A stretch of 64,000 nucleotides of DNA from Ilyomonas sp965214235 (GCA_965214235.1 CBDCBH010000003.1:2294001-2358000), one strand, 5' to 3'; shown: positions 15,184 through 23,848, counted from the first letter of the stretch. Notes: generated by a model from the letters alone, not told the origin. Program-made: numbers and translations.

Positions 15184-16830
15184 TTATCGCAATCCTTTAT
15201 AGGCGTTAATTAATCCGTTGGTTGATGAATCGTGGTCCTTAACGGCATCATCATTTTTTAATTCAGGTAAGATTTTTCCGGCTAACTGCTTGCCCAATTC
15301 AACGCCCCACTGATCGAATGTGAAGATGTTCCAGATAATGCCCTGTACAAAAATCTTATGTTCGTACAAAGCAATTAAACTGCCTAACGATTGCGGTGTG
15401 ATTTCTTTTAGTAAGAATGAATTGGTGGGTTTGTTTCCCTGAAATTCTTTAAATGGAACCAGTTTTTTTATTTGCTCTTCAGTCATGTCTTTCAGCTCAG
15501 CTTTCACTTCTTTTTCGTTTTTGCCATTCATCAACGCTTCGGTTTGTGCAAAGAAGTTGCTTAGTAGTTTTTCATGATGATCACCAATCGGGTTGTGGCT
15601 AACAGCCGGAGCTATAAAATCGCACGGAATCAATATCGTTCCCTGATGAATCAATTGATAAAACGCATGTTGCCCATTGGTTCCCGGTTCGCCCCAAACA
15701 ATGGGTCCTGTAGAGTATGAAACACGATGCCCGCCTCGACCCACGCTTTTGCCGTTGCTTTCCATATTGCCTTGCTGAAAATAAGCCGGAAAGCGGTGCA
15801 TGTACTGGTCGTAAGGCAAAATGGCTTCAGTTTGTGAACCAAAAAAATTGATATACCATAGACTAACCAATGCCATAATTACAGGCACATTTTTTTCAAA
15901 GCTTTCTGTTTTGAAATAATTGTCAACATTGAATGCACCTATCAATAAGGCTTCAAAATTATTGTAGCCAACGGTTAAAGCAATTGATAAACCTATGGCG
16001 CTCCATAAGGAATAACGTCCGCCAACCCAATCCCAAAACACAAACATATTTGCCGGATCAATCCCGAATTTGGTAACTTCTTTTTCGTTCGTACTCAAGG
16101 CTGCAAAATGTTGCGCAATGTATTTTTCATCTTTAGCAGCGGCTAAAAACCAATCTCTTGCCGTGCCGGCATTCGTCATGGTTTCCTGCGTGGTAAAGGT
16201 TTTAGAAGCGATTAAAAACAAAGTTTCATCCGGTGTAATTTGCTTCAGTATTTCGGCAATCTGCGAGGCATCCACGTTGCTCACATAGTAAGGCTGAATA
16301 CCTTCCAGCCAATACGGCTTCAAAGCTTCCGTTACCATCACCGGACCCAAATCGCTGCCGCCAATGCCAATGTTTACAATGTATTTTATTTTTTTGCCGC
16401 TATAGCCTTTCCACTCGCCGCTGTGCACTTTTTCGCAAAAGGCTTTCATCTGTTCACGCACTTTTCTTACTTCGGGCATCACATCTTTTCCATCACTCAT
16501 TACCGGGTTGTCGCTCAGGTTACGCAACGCTATATGAAGCACGGAACGACCTTCGGTTTCATTAATTTTTTCGCCGTTGAACATGGCTTCAATAGCTTCT
16601 TTCAAACTGCAATCGTTAGCCAACTGCAACAGCAACTGAAGCGTTTTAGCGGTAATGATATTTTTAGAATAATCAAACAAAATATCTTCTGCAGTGAGCG
16701 AAAATTTAGAAAACCGGTCAGGGTCTTTGGCAAACAAATCTTTCATGTGAACGCGGCCCATTTCATCTTCAAAATGTCGTTTCAATAATAACCAGGCCTG
16801 CGTTGTAGTTGGGTTTGTTTTTGGAAACAT
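15184..16830 (-). CDS. pgi: Glucose-6-phosphate isomerase
   Basis: 548 residues, the full long-form PGI length. It interconverts glucose 6-phosphate and fructose 6-phosphate in the cytoplasm. Signatures seen include GIGGSDLGPVMVTEAL, the VWDWVGGRYSLWSAIGLS-like segment, SNGKSVGRGG, GEPGTNGQHAFYQLIHQGT (catalytic Glu/His region) and the C-terminal FDQWGVELGKQLA with the catalytic Lys. The ATG at 16830 is preferred over the in-frame TTG at 16842, because the TTG lies inside the -7 element at 16840-16847. The gene is monocistronic and followed by a palindromic element. Confidence 0.97.
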   Translation of the reverse strand: MFPKTNPTTTQAWLLLKRHFEDEMGRVHMKDLFAKDPDRFSKFSLTAEDILFDYSKNIITAKTLQLLLQLANDCSLKEAIEAMFNGEKINETEGRSVLHIALRNLSDNPVMSDGKDVMPEVRKVREQMKAFCEKVHSGEWKGYSGKKIKYIVNIGIGGSDLGPVMVTEALKPYWLEGIQPYYVSNVDASQIAEILKQITPDETLFLIASKTFTTQETMTNAGTARDWFLAAAKDEKYIAQHFAALSTNEKEVTKFGIDPANMFVFWDWVGGRYSLWSAIGLSIALTVGYNNFEALLIGAFNVDNYFKTESFEKNVPVIMALVSLWYINFFGSQTEAILPYDQYMHRFPAYFQQGNMESNGKSVGRGGHRVSYSTGPIVWGEPGTNGQHAFYQLIHQGTILIPCDFIAPAVSHNPIGDHHEKLLSNFFAQTEALMNGKNEKEVKAELKDMTEEQIKKLVPFKEFQGNKPTNSFLLKEITPQSLGSLIALYEHKIFVQGIIWNIFTFDQWGVELGKQLAGKILPELKNDDAVKDHDSSTNGLINAYKGLR

Positions 16831-16839
16831 AGTGTTATT

Positions 16840-16847
16840 CAAAATTA
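16840..16847 (-). promoter_or_regulatory. -7 promoter element for pgi
   Basis: TAATTTTG read on the minus strand is an exact consensus match. A TTTC about 20 nt upstream (16868-16871) is a partial -33 element. It lies 9 nt before the ATG at 16830, implying a very short leader, and it decides the start codon. Confidence 0.5.
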
Positions 16848-17188
16848 ATAGATAGCTGTAAAAATTGGAAACTGTAAGAGCGCGAAGATATACCTTTTGC
16901 CTTTTGCAGAACGGCTCCTGTTTTACAATTTGAAACCTGTTTGTTTTTAATGATATAAAAAGAGTATGCAGCGGTTGATTGGGAAAAAGAGTCTGCTATT
17001 GTTAACAAAATCAAACACCCATACAAAAAATTCGATAAAAACAAAAGCTAAAGCAATGTTTACTTGAAATAATGCAAACATTGTTTCTTTTAATCGTATC
17101 TTTGCAGGCTGAATTTATTTCACCGCAGCCAAACATAACTACAAGTAAGTAACCGAATTTAGATAAGTAAACAAGCAACAATCAATAT
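16848..17188. other. Divergent promoter region between pgi and rpoD
   Basis: No gene. Besides the two -7 elements annotated separately it holds an inverted repeat, CAATGTTT (17054-17061) with AAACATTG (17076-17083), centred about 40 bp upstream of the expected rpoD start site. That is a possible operator or a chance dyad. Confidence 0.4.
17097..17104 (+). promoter_or_regulatory. -7 promoter element (TATCTTTG) for rpoD
   Basis: An exact TAnnTTTG match, 84 nt before the ATG of the sigma factor. This suggests a leader of roughly 75-80 nt. Confidence 0.5.
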
Positions 17189-18046
17189 ATGAGGCAGCTT
17201 AAAATTGCCACACAAATCACTAACCGTGATTCGCAGGCAGTAGAAAAATACCTACAGGAAATATCCAAAATTCCAATGATTACGCCCGAAGAAGAAACCA
17301 CACTGGCGCAACGAATTAAAATGGCTGATCAGCGCGCTTTAGATAAATTGGTTCAGGCGAATTTGCGTTTTGTGGTGTCTGTGGCAAAGCAGTATCAGCA
17401 TCAGGGTCTTTCCTTAAGCGATTTAATTAACGAAGGAAATTTAGGTTTGATAAAAGCCGCACAGCGCTTTGATGAAACAAAAGGGTTTAAATTTATTTCG
17501 TATGCCGTTTGGTGGATTCGCCAATCTATCCTTCAGGCTTTGGCAGAACAAGGTCGTTTAGTACGTTTGCCGCAAAACAAAATTGGCACGTACAACAAAG
17601 CCAACAAAGCTTACATGGCGTTTGAGCAGGAACATGAGCGCGAGCCATCAACCGAAGAATTAGCTGATATTCTGGAAATGAGTGAAACGGAAATCAATAA
17701 TATTTTTCAAAGCAATACCCGCCACACTTCGTTAGATGCGCCGGTGCACGAAGCAGAAGATGTTGCTATGGGCGATTTGCTGGAAGGCAACGACGATACG
17801 GATGATGATGTAATGAAAGATTCGCTGCGCGAAGAAATTCGCCGCGTGCTAAAATCACTTTCTCCGCGCGAAGCCGAAATTGTAAACGCATATTTTGGTT
17901 TGGATGGCGAAAGTGGAAACACCATTGAACAAATTGGTATGAAATACGATCTTACCAAAGAACGTATCCGCCAGATAAAAGAACGCGCTATTAAACGTTT
18001 ACAAAAAGCGCGTTACAGCAGCGCATTGAAAGCTTATTTAGGATAA
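17189..18046 (+). CDS. rpoD: Primary sigma-70 factor (RpoD, short Bacteroidota type)
   Basis: 285 residues. Region 1.2 begins near residue 13 (DSQAVEKYLQEISK), and region 2 follows (NLRFVVSVAKQYQ, LSLSDLINEGNLGLIKA, GFKFISYAVWWIRQ with the DNA-melting aromatic residues). Region 3 is around LPQNKIGTYNK, and region 4.2 is EQIGMKYDLTKERIRQIKERAIKRL near the end. Region 1.1 and the non-conserved insert of proteobacterial RpoD are missing, which is normal for Bacteroidota. An acidic linker (EGNDDTDDDVMKD) precedes region 4. This factor would recognise the TAnnTTTG promoters seen in the window. It is monocistronic, with a strong terminator. Confidence 0.95.
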   Translation: MRQLKIATQITNRDSQAVEKYLQEISKIPMITPEEETTLAQRIKMADQRALDKLVQANLRFVVSVAKQYQHQGLSLSDLINEGNLGLIKAAQRFDETKGFKFISYAVWWIRQSILQALAEQGRLVRLPQNKIGTYNKANKAYMAFEQEHEREPSTEELADILEMSETEINNIFQSNTRHTSLDAPVHEAEDVAMGDLLEGNDDTDDDVMKDSLREEIRRVLKSLSPREAEIVNAYFGLDGESGNTIEQIGMKYDLTKERIRQIKERAIKRLQKARYSSALKAYLG

Positions 18047-18064
18047 ATTTTATAAGTATATTAT

Positions 18065-18094
18065 AAAGCCGGTTCGTTAAAAACAACCGGCTTT
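18065..18094 (+). terminator. Terminator after rpoD
   Basis: A 10-bp stem AAAGCCGGTT/AACCGGCTTT (18065-18074, 18085-18094) with a 10-nt loop and a T run to 18097. Confidence 0.85.
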
Positions 18095-18126
18095 TTTATT
18101 TCTGCCATAAATAGAAACATCGCAAC

Positions 18127-18134
18127 TAACTTTG
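18127..18134 (+). promoter_or_regulatory. -7 promoter element for the hydrolase-glycosyltransferase operon
   Basis: TAACTTTG is an exact consensus match. It is 10 nt before the ATG at 18145 and follows the rpoD terminator, so it probably starts the two-gene operon with a leader of only a few nucleotides. Confidence 0.5.
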
Positions 18135-18144
18135 TTTTTTAGAG

Positions 18145-18957
18145 ATGGATAAAAAACGATTGCATTATAAAAACAGCAGCATCAGTTATGAATGTTTTGG
18201 CTCGGGAAGTGAATACGTTTTTGCCTTTCACGGTTATGCACAAGCTGCCTACCGCTGGGAAATCATCACACCTTACTTAAATAAAAAATTTACACTGGTG
18301 GCGTTTGATTTGCCCTATCATGGCAATACAACCTGGAGTGAAAAGGACACCTTTACGCCGCAGGAATTATTGGATATCATCAAACAAATTTTGCCCACTT
18401 CTGCCACACAATTTTATCTATTAGGATACAGCATGGGTGGCAGAATTGCGTTGTGTTTGTTGCAGTTGGCTCCGCAAATGATAAAGGGCGCAGTGCTGCT
18501 TGCGCCCGACGGTTTGCACCGCAACAAATGGTATCGCTACGCCACCCAAACGGGCGTTGGAAGAAGGCTGTTTTATAATACAATGAAAAAACCAAAACTA
18601 TTAATTCAACTGGCAAAGAGCTTGCAAAAGCGGGGTATTCTCAATGAAGGTCAATTAACCATGGCGCAATATTATCTGAACGATGAAACTACCCGGATGC
18701 AGCTATATCATCGCTGGATGATAACACGCTATTTTCAGCCGAATTTGTTTTTGCTAAAACAAAAAATCATCAACTACGGTGTGCCGGTTGAAATGGTGTT
18801 TGCAAGGCACGATAAAATTATCATTGCCGATCATGGCGTAGATTTTATAAAAGGCCTGGAAAAACAAGCACATCTTCACACTCTCGATACAGGACATTCT
18901 TTTTTGTACGCACCGCAGGCGCCTTTTATTGCTTCGCTTTTGAATGACGATAAATAA
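18145..18957 (+). CDS. Alpha/beta-hydrolase-fold protein
   Basis: 270 residues of the alpha/beta-hydrolase fold. The nucleophile elbow is GYSMGG at residues 94-99 with Ser96. The oxyanion-hole strand is FAFHGYAQ near 26-33, FDLPYHGNT is near 54-61, and the catalytic acid and base are likely in FARHDKII and LDTGHSF near the C-terminus. There is no signal peptide, so it is cytoplasmic. It could be an esterase, lipase or C-C hydrolase; the sequence does not decide. It is the first gene of an operon with a glycosyltransferase 14 bp downstream. Confidence 0.88.
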   Translation: MDKKRLHYKNSSISYECFGSGSEYVFAFHGYAQAAYRWEIITPYLNKKFTLVAFDLPYHGNTTWSEKDTFTPQELLDIIKQILPTSATQFYLLGYSMGGRIALCLLQLAPQMIKGAVLLAPDGLHRNKWYRYATQTGVGRRLFYNTMKKPKLLIQLAKSLQKRGILNEGQLTMAQYYLNDETTRMQLYHRWMITRYFQPNLFLLKQKIINYGVPVEMVFARHDKIIIADHGVDFIKGLEKQAHLHTLDTGHSFLYAPQAPFIASLLNDDK

Positions 18958-18971
18958 TTTTCTTTGCAGGC

Positions 18972-20114
18972 ATGTGGTGGTTTCTAATACCTGCTTTTTG
19001 TTTTTGCCTTATTTATTGTTTTCTTATTTTACAATACCGGAAGTGGTTTGTAAAGCTTCCTGTTTTTACAACAACTGAATCAACACAGCACCATTTTTTT
19101 TCTATCATTATTCCTGCCCGAAATGAAGAAGAAAATATAGAAGCGTGCCTTCATTCTATCTTTCAAAACAATTATCTATCAAACAGTTTTGAAGTATTGG
19201 TGACAGATGATTTTTCAACCGATGCAACCGTTGAAAAAATAAAACTTTTACAAAAAGAGCACAGCAATCTTCATTTGTTTTTGTTGCAAAATTTATTGGG
19301 CGATAATACTATCAATTCGTATAAAAAGAAAGCCATTGAATTAGCCATTGGAAAAGCAAAAGGCGATTGGATCATTACTACGGATGCCGATTGCATTGTG
19401 CCTGAAAAATGGTTGTCTAACTTCAATAATTTTATCAATAAAAACAAACCTGTTTTTATTGCAGCACCTGTATCATTTATTCAACATCAAACCTTCGTTA
19501 GTCTTTTTCAAAGTCTTGATTTTATGAGCTTGCAAGGCATCACCGCAGCATCGGTAGCAGCGGGCTTTCACAGTATGTGCAACGGCGCCAATTTGGCGTA
19601 CCAAAAAGCGGCGTTTTATAAAGTAAATGGCTTTGCCGGAATTGACAATATTGCCAGTGGAGACGATATGCTGCTGATGCACAAAATAGCTCAACAATTT
19701 CCCAATGGAATTGGCTATTTGTTTCATCCAAACTCTATTGTGCAAACGCAGCCGGTTGATAGCTGGAAGAGCTTTATCAACCAGCGCATTCGCTGGGCAA
19801 GCAAGGCAAACAGCTATACCGACAAGCGGATTTTTTATGTATTGCTGCTGGTTTATTTTTTTAATGTTGTGATGTTAGTTTTGCCAATTGCATCTTTGTT
19901 TTTACCGCACTTTTTTTTGTATTGGTTGTTCATTCTTCTTATTAAAACCATCACCGAACTTTATTTTTTACTTTCGGTTGCCCGCTTTTTCAATCAAACA
20001 AAACTGCTGCGATGGTTTCCCTTGATGCAACCGATACACATTGTTTACACCGTTGTTGCCGGCTGGTTAGGAAAGTTTGGAAAATACAAATGGAAAGGAA
20101 GAAATGTTAAGTGA
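18972..20114 (+). CDS. Family 2 glycosyltransferase, membrane-anchored
   Basis: 380 residues. An N-terminal membrane helix (~1-20) is followed by a GT-A domain: FSIIIPARNEEEN near residue 45, VTDDFSTD, ITTDADC (the DxD-type nucleotide-sugar/metal site), GDDMLLMHK and QRIRW, the QxxRW motif of processive GT2 enzymes. Residues ~285-350 form two to three further membrane helices. The layout matches membrane glycosyltransferases that build polysaccharide or glycolipid on the cytoplasmic face. It is the second gene of the operon with the alpha/beta hydrolase. A 14-nt tandem repeat starts 7 nt after the stop. Confidence 0.88.
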   Translation: MWWFLIPAFCFCLIYCFLILQYRKWFVKLPVFTTTESTQHHFFSIIIPARNEEENIEACLHSIFQNNYLSNSFEVLVTDDFSTDATVEKIKLLQKEHSNLHLFLLQNLLGDNTINSYKKKAIELAIGKAKGDWIITTDADCIVPEKWLSNFNNFINKNKPVFIAAPVSFIQHQTFVSLFQSLDFMSLQGITAASVAAGFHSMCNGANLAYQKAAFYKVNGFAGIDNIASGDDMLLMHKIAQQFPNGIGYLFHPNSIVQTQPVDSWKSFINQRIRWASKANSYTDKRIFYVLLLVYFFNVVMLVLPIASLFLPHFFLYWLFILLIKTITELYFLLSVARFFNQTKLLRWFPLMQPIHIVYTVVAGWLGKFGKYKWKGRNVK

Positions 20115-20120
20115 AGATGC

Positions 20121-20176
20121 AAGATTTAAGGAACAAGATTTAAGGAACAAGATTCAAGTTCCAAGTTTCAAGAAAC
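20121..20176 (+). repeat. Tandem repeat, four copies of a 14-nt unit
   Basis: AAGATTTAAGGAAC occurs twice exactly (20121-20134, 20135-20148) and twice in degenerate form (20149-20162, 20163-20176). It is directly 3' of the glycosyltransferase and is followed by one copy of the GTAAAAACAAA motif. Confidence 0.8.
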
Positions 20177-20229
20177 AAGTAAAAACAAAAAAGCCAGCCC
20201 AAAAGCCAGCTTACATTTAGTTATCAAAG

Positions 20230-20253
20230 CCCCTCTCCACCTGTGGAGAGGGG
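20230..20253. repeat. GC-rich hairpin repeat (CCCCTCTCC / GGAGAGGGG)
   Basis: CCCCTCTCCAC (20230-20240) pairs perfectly with GTGGAGAGGGG (20243-20253) over a 2-nt loop, followed by TTGGGGTGAGGT. It is 16 nt from the trigger-factor stop. From memory, similar C/G-rich palindromes are dispersed in several phyla. A terminator role for tig is possible. Confidence 0.7.
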
Positions 20254-20268
20254 TTGGGGTGAGGTCTC

Positions 20269-21624
20269 TTAATGGTGATGCAGCTTTTCTGCAAACGCTT
20301 CTACGCTAATCGGCTCTTCCGTTGCATGAACCTGCGTTTCCAACGCCTGAAACAGCTTGCCGGTTTGCACTTGCGCATACGTTTGTTCCACAAACTTTTT
20401 GTCTTTCATCATGCGCTCGGCATAGTCATCTATCCATGAAAGATCGCCGAAAGATTGTCCGCCCATATAACTCATCAACTGCATTTTCGCAGCATCTTTT
20501 ATATCATCAGGCGATACAGAAACATTGTTCTCCTCAATCAATTTAGTTGCAATCAAACTCCAGGTTAATTGCTTTGCATAGTCCGGATATTCCGCTTCCA
20601 CTTCTTCACCTGTTTTTTGTTTTTCGCTGTTCATTTGCAACCAGCGTTTTAAAAATGCATCCGGAAAATCAATGTGAATATGATCAGTTAAATAATGATA
20701 AATCTGATCGTGCAACTGGTTGCTGCTTTGCTGTGCATAATAGTTCTCAATATCAGCTTTCACGGCATCGCGCAATTCCTGTTCATTGGTAATGTTTCTA
20801 CCCGGATAAGCCGCATTAAAAAACGCTTCATTCAAATCGGCTTTTTCCGTCATACCAATTTTTTTTATGGTAAGAATGAAACGTTTGTCTGCATCCTCAG
20901 CACTGTTTTTCTCCAGCGCCAAATCGTTCATAACAAACTCTCTTTCTTTATCTTCAAACGCTTTGCTCAATTGAATGAGAAGCGTGTCGTCCACTTTCTT
21001 GCCCATTAATTGTTCGCGAAACTCCGGTGTAAAATATTTTACAACCAGCGATGTATCTTTTTTGATTCCGCCTTCTGTTTCCGTTCCATTTTCATCGGCT
21101 TCTTTCAATTCTGCATTCAGCACATTTTCATCATTACCAACCGTTTCAGGATTGCTCATTTTACCATTGCGCATTTGCAAACGCGCCACTTCATCATCAA
21201 TCATCGCATCGGTAACTTCAACTTTGTAACGGATTACTTTTACATCATTCATGTTCACCTGAACATCAGGTTTTAACCCTACTTCAAAAGAAAAAGCATA
21301 ATCGCTTGGCTGGTTCATATCAGGCGCAGGTGTGTTCTCGCTCACCGGCAGGGGCTGACCTAAAATATCCAGTTTTTCTTCCGTTACATAATGGTTCAAT
21401 TCTTTTTCAACCGTGCGCAGCACTTCATCGGTAAATACTGATGTACCATACATTTTTTTAACCAATCCTGCCGGCACCATGCCCTTGCGAAAGCCGGGAA
21501 TGTTAGCCTTCTTGGCATACTCTTTCAGACTTTTTTCAAACGATGGATAATAATCTTCTTTCGACAGATTTACGGTGAGCTTATCGGTTAGCGGTGCAAT
21601 GTTTTCCCGTGTAATTGTAGCCAT
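20269..21624 (-). CDS. tig: Trigger factor
   Basis: 451 residues, the normal trigger-factor length. The N-terminal ribosome-binding domain carries the loop NIPGFRKGMVPAGLVKKMYG near residues 41-60, containing the GFRxGxxP signature. The middle domain is a weakly conserved FKBP-like fold, probably with reduced prolyl-isomerase activity as in other Bacteroidota (inference). The C-terminal helical arms run to the His-rich end AEKLHHH. It is a cytoplasmic chaperone for nascent chains at the ribosome exit. The gene is on the same strand as, and just downstream of, the tRNA-Leu, with a hairpin between them. Confidence 0.94.
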   Translation of the reverse strand: MATITRENIAPLTDKLTVNLSKEDYYPSFEKSLKEYAKKANIPGFRKGMVPAGLVKKMYGTSVFTDEVLRTVEKELNHYVTEEKLDILGQPLPVSENTPAPDMNQPSDYAFSFEVGLKPDVQVNMNDVKVIRYKVEVTDAMIDDEVARLQMRNGKMSNPETVGNDENVLNAELKEADENGTETEGGIKKDTSLVVKYFTPEFREQLMGKKVDDTLLIQLSKAFEDKEREFVMNDLALEKNSAEDADKRFILTIKKIGMTEKADLNEAFFNAAYPGRNITNEQELRDAVKADIENYYAQQSSNQLHDQIYHYLTDHIHIDFPDAFLKRWLQMNSEKQKTGEEVEAEYPDYAKQLTWSLIATKLIEENNVSVSPDDIKDAAKMQLMSYMGGQSFGDLSWIDDYAERMMKDKKFVEQTYAQVQTGKLFQALETQVHATEEPISVEAFAEKLHHH

Positions 21625-21670
21625 AATTATTTTGTTTCTTTTCTCATTCAGAGATCAACAATCAAGTGAA

Positions 21671-21697
21671 AAAGCTTCGCTTAAACTGCGAAGCTTT
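21671..21697 (-). terminator. Hairpin at the 3' end of tRNA-Leu
   Basis: AAAGCTTCGC/GCGAAGCTTT form a perfect 10-bp stem (21671-21680, 21688-21697) with a 7-nt loop. It overlaps the last base of the tRNA CCA end and probably terminates or processes the tRNA transcript before tig. Confidence 0.65.
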
Positions 21698-21781
21698 GGT
21701 GCGGATGATAGGAATCGAACCTACATGCCTTGCGGCGCTAGATCCTAAGTCTAGTGCGTCTGCCAGTTTCGCCACATCCGC
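21697..21781 (-). tRNA. tRNA-Leu (anticodon TAG)
   Basis: On the minus strand an 85-nt cloverleaf is seen. The acceptor GCGGATG (from 21781) pairs with CATCCGC and is followed by discriminator A and an encoded CCA. The anticodon arm is CTAGA-CTTAGGA-TCTAG, with anticodon TAG at 21747-21745, reading CTA. A long variable arm (CGCCGCAAGGCAT region) and a T arm with GGTTCGATTCC are typical of class II tRNA-Leu. Confidence 0.95.
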
Positions 21782-21791
21782 AAATGGGGCT

Positions 21792-21799
21792 CAAAAATA
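21792..21799 (-). promoter_or_regulatory. -7 promoter element for tRNA-Leu
   Basis: TATTTTTG on the minus strand is an exact consensus match. It lies 10 nt before the mature tRNA 5' end, with TTTC 17 nt further upstream (21817-21820) as a partial -33 element. Confidence 0.55.
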
Positions 21800-21881
21800 A
21801 GGCAAATGAATAAATAGAAATAGAAAAATGTAAGCGTTTATGGTTTTGTAAACATTTTAAAACTGATGGGTAATTGAAAAC

Positions 21882-22219
21882 TTACTGATACATGAGATTG
21901 GCTTCTTTTGTTTTTACCGAAGTTTTGCCGGATGCACTTTGCAGTTGATGATATGTGATGTATGAAACGATAAGAATGGCTAAAACAAGCAGCGGAAAAA
22001 AAGACATTCCTGTTAAACCATCCACAGCAGTAAGAGAAATAAAGGCAAAAACAAAATCGAACGCAAAGCCTGCATACACCCATTCTTTTACCCTGCCTTT
22101 TACAAACGGCAGAATCAGTGCTTCGCAGCTTCGGAATTGGAGGTTAGCGCAGGCATAACGCCTTCAAATAAAAAAATGAGAATGGTGGTTGTCCAGTAAA
22201 TGATTTTTGTTCTTTTCAT
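21882..22219 (-). pseudogene. DoxX-like membrane protein, internally deleted and frameshifted
   Basis: The ATG at 22219 reads MKRTKIIYWTTTILIFLFEG..MPALTS, the N-terminus of a DoxX-like family protein, then stops at TGA 22117-22115. The continuation in another frame, from about 22121 to the TAA at 21884-21882, reads ALILPFVKGRVKEWVYAGF..DFVFAF..LTAVDGLTG, the second half of the same family. About 30 residues between the halves are missing and the frame shifts by one. The direct repeat GCTTCG (22120-22125, 22128-22133) sits at the junction. Two short minus-strand ORFs within the region are fragments of this one gene. The intact protein would have four membrane helices. Confidence 0.75.
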
Positions 22220-22370
22220 AATTTGTTATTTTGTTTTTTTTTTGATTAATTTATTAATGTAAAAATAGAAAAGACAAGGGAAAAGAGGTAGCGTTACAAC
22301 GACAAACAAAGGGTTGATTGCGACAATTTTTGTTTACTTATACCATTTTCGATTGACTGTCAATATAACC

Positions 22371-22411
22371 TTATAACGCTGACAGGGTTTAGAACCCTGT
22401 CAGCGTTATAA
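22371..22411. repeat. Palindromic repeat element, copy 2 (CTGACAGGGTT type)
   Basis: A perfect 19-bp inverted repeat (22371-22389 with 22393-22411) with loop TAG. The inner 15 bp of each arm are identical to the arms at 15120-15152. It lies 50 nt past the stop of the lactone-oxidase-type gene. Confidence 0.8.
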
Positions 22412-22460
22412 CATACTTACATTACAGGCATTAAAAAAATGAGCAAAAACAAACGCCGGC

Positions 22461-23804
22461 TTATGCGCCGTATAAATGCTCACTTAAAAAATCGTTTCTG
22501 AATTTTTGGGTAGGATCATATTGCGCTACCATTTGTTTAAAGTAGGATAACTGCGGATACAGCTTTGCCAGTTGTTGTGATGATACTGTAAATACCTTTC
22601 CCCAATGCGGCTTTGCATTGAAAGGCGTAAGGGCTTGTTCAATTTGGGGCAATAGTTTGTTAACTGCCTCCCATTCCTGCTTCCACGTAAAATGTATGGT
22701 TACCGAATCTTGCTTGTAACAAGGACTCATCAATAGATTATCAGCGGCGATGGTTCTGATTTCTGTAATAAAAAGGTGCGGGCTAATTTGTTTGCCCAAC
22801 TGCTGAACGGCAAGGATCGCTTCCACCGCGTGTTGATGCGGCACAAAATATTCTGTTTGCAATTCCTTTCCGCTGCTTGGCGTAAAGCCCATTTTAAAAT
22901 GCGGCATCCGCTCGTACCACGGACCCAAAACGCCCATTTGCTCAGTGCAATTTTCGGCAGATAAGGCAGCTATCGGGTGCATGTTTTTGGTTGCGGGTGT
23001 GGCACCAAAAAAGTCCTGTTTTACTTCTTTGTTTTCAGCATCATCCGCTTTGCTTTTTATCCAAACTTCATTGATGGTTTCTCCTTGCCAATCGGTAAAC
23101 AAACTTACGCTGTAACCCGCCGAAACAATGGCATCGAAATGCTGTTGTAATTGCGCCAACGGCAATCGTTCGTACACATATTGCCGCATCATAAAAGTGG
23201 GCTGCACAGCCAGCGTAACTTTTGTAATGATGCCCAATGCGCCTAAGCCAACCACTGCATTGTAAAACGCATCGCCATCTCCTTTGGAAAGATGAGCGAT
23301 GGTACCATCTCCTTTTACAATTTCCAACGTAGTTACTGCGGTAGATAAGTTTCCGTTCTTCACACCTGAACCATGCGTGGCTGTAGTAATGGCGCCACCC
23401 ACCGAAATGTGCGGCAACGAAGCTAAGTTGTGCAACGCATATCCTTTCTTATCCAGCCATGGACAAAGCTCACCATATTTAATGCCGCCTTCCACCGTTA
23501 TGGTATGTGCGGCTTCGTCCAGACTAATAATTTTATTTAATTTTTTGGTTGAGATCAAACCATATTTACTATCAGCAATGGTATTGAAGCAATGCCTCGT
23601 TCCCAACGCTTTTATTTTTGCATGAGCCTTTACCAATTCCTGTACTTCGGCAACCGTTTCAGGATAAAAAACAACATCGGTACTATACACTACATTGCCT
23701 GCCCAGTTCTTTAATTTTTCGTCCGGCATATAGCTTTGTAATGATGATAAAAAAGGAGATAAGCCTATTGCCGAAGATAGCTTTACAAATGTTCTTCTTT
23801 TCAT
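22461..23804 (-). CDS. FAD-binding oxidoreductase of the D-arabinono-1,4-lactone oxidase / alditol oxidase type
   Basis: 447 residues from the ATG at 23804. The frame is open for another 146 codons, but that part overlaps the OPT gene out of frame and reads as Arg/Cys/Trp-rich nonsense. The N-terminus MKRRTFVKLSSAIGLSPF resembles a Tat-type signal, suggesting export with cofactor bound. The FAD_binding_4 (VAO) domain follows: IKALGTRHCFN near residue 60, GGIKYGELC, and HISVGGAITTATHGSG. The C-terminal half ends HWGKVF, as in lactone and alditol oxidases. In alditol and xylitol oxidases a His in the G-[SG]-x-H-S/C-F loop attaches FAD; here it is RHCF. It probably oxidises a sugar lactone or polyol. 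It is 44 bp downstream of the OPT transporter on the same strand, a likely operon. Confidence 0.87.
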   Translation of the reverse strand: MKRRTFVKLSSAIGLSPFLSSLQSYMPDEKLKNWAGNVVYSTDVVFYPETVAEVQELVKAHAKIKALGTRHCFNTIADSKYGLISTKKLNKIISLDEAAHTITVEGGIKYGELCPWLDKKGYALHNLASLPHISVGGAITTATHGSGVKNGNLSTAVTTLEIVKGDGTIAHLSKGDGDAFYNAVVGLGALGIITKVTLAVQPTFMMRQYVYERLPLAQLQQHFDAIVSAGYSVSLFTDWQGETINEVWIKSKADDAENKEVKQDFFGATPATKNMHPIAALSAENCTEQMGVLGPWYERMPHFKMGFTPSSGKELQTEYFVPHQHAVEAILAVQQLGKQISPHLFITEIRTIAADNLLMSPCYKQDSVTIHFTWKQEWEAVNKLLPQIEQALTPFNAKPHWGKVFTVSSQQLAKLYPQLSYFKQMVAQYDPTQKFRNDFLSEHLYGA

Positions 23805-23848
23805 ACGGAAGCGGTTGGTTGGTGAAAGGATTTGTTTGTGGAAAGATA

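Noticed and set aside
16835..17044. 69-codon minus-strand ORF between pgi and rpoD
   Set aside because: It runs through the pgi promoter element and has low-complexity hydrophobic text; no support as a gene.
20121..20176. CRISPR array
   Set aside because: The 14-nt units are contiguous without spacers and degenerate; no cas genes are present.
21838..22083. 81- and 65-codon minus-strand ORFs as independent small membrane proteins
   Set aside because: They are out-of-frame or truncated readings of the single DoxX-like pseudogene at 21882-22219.
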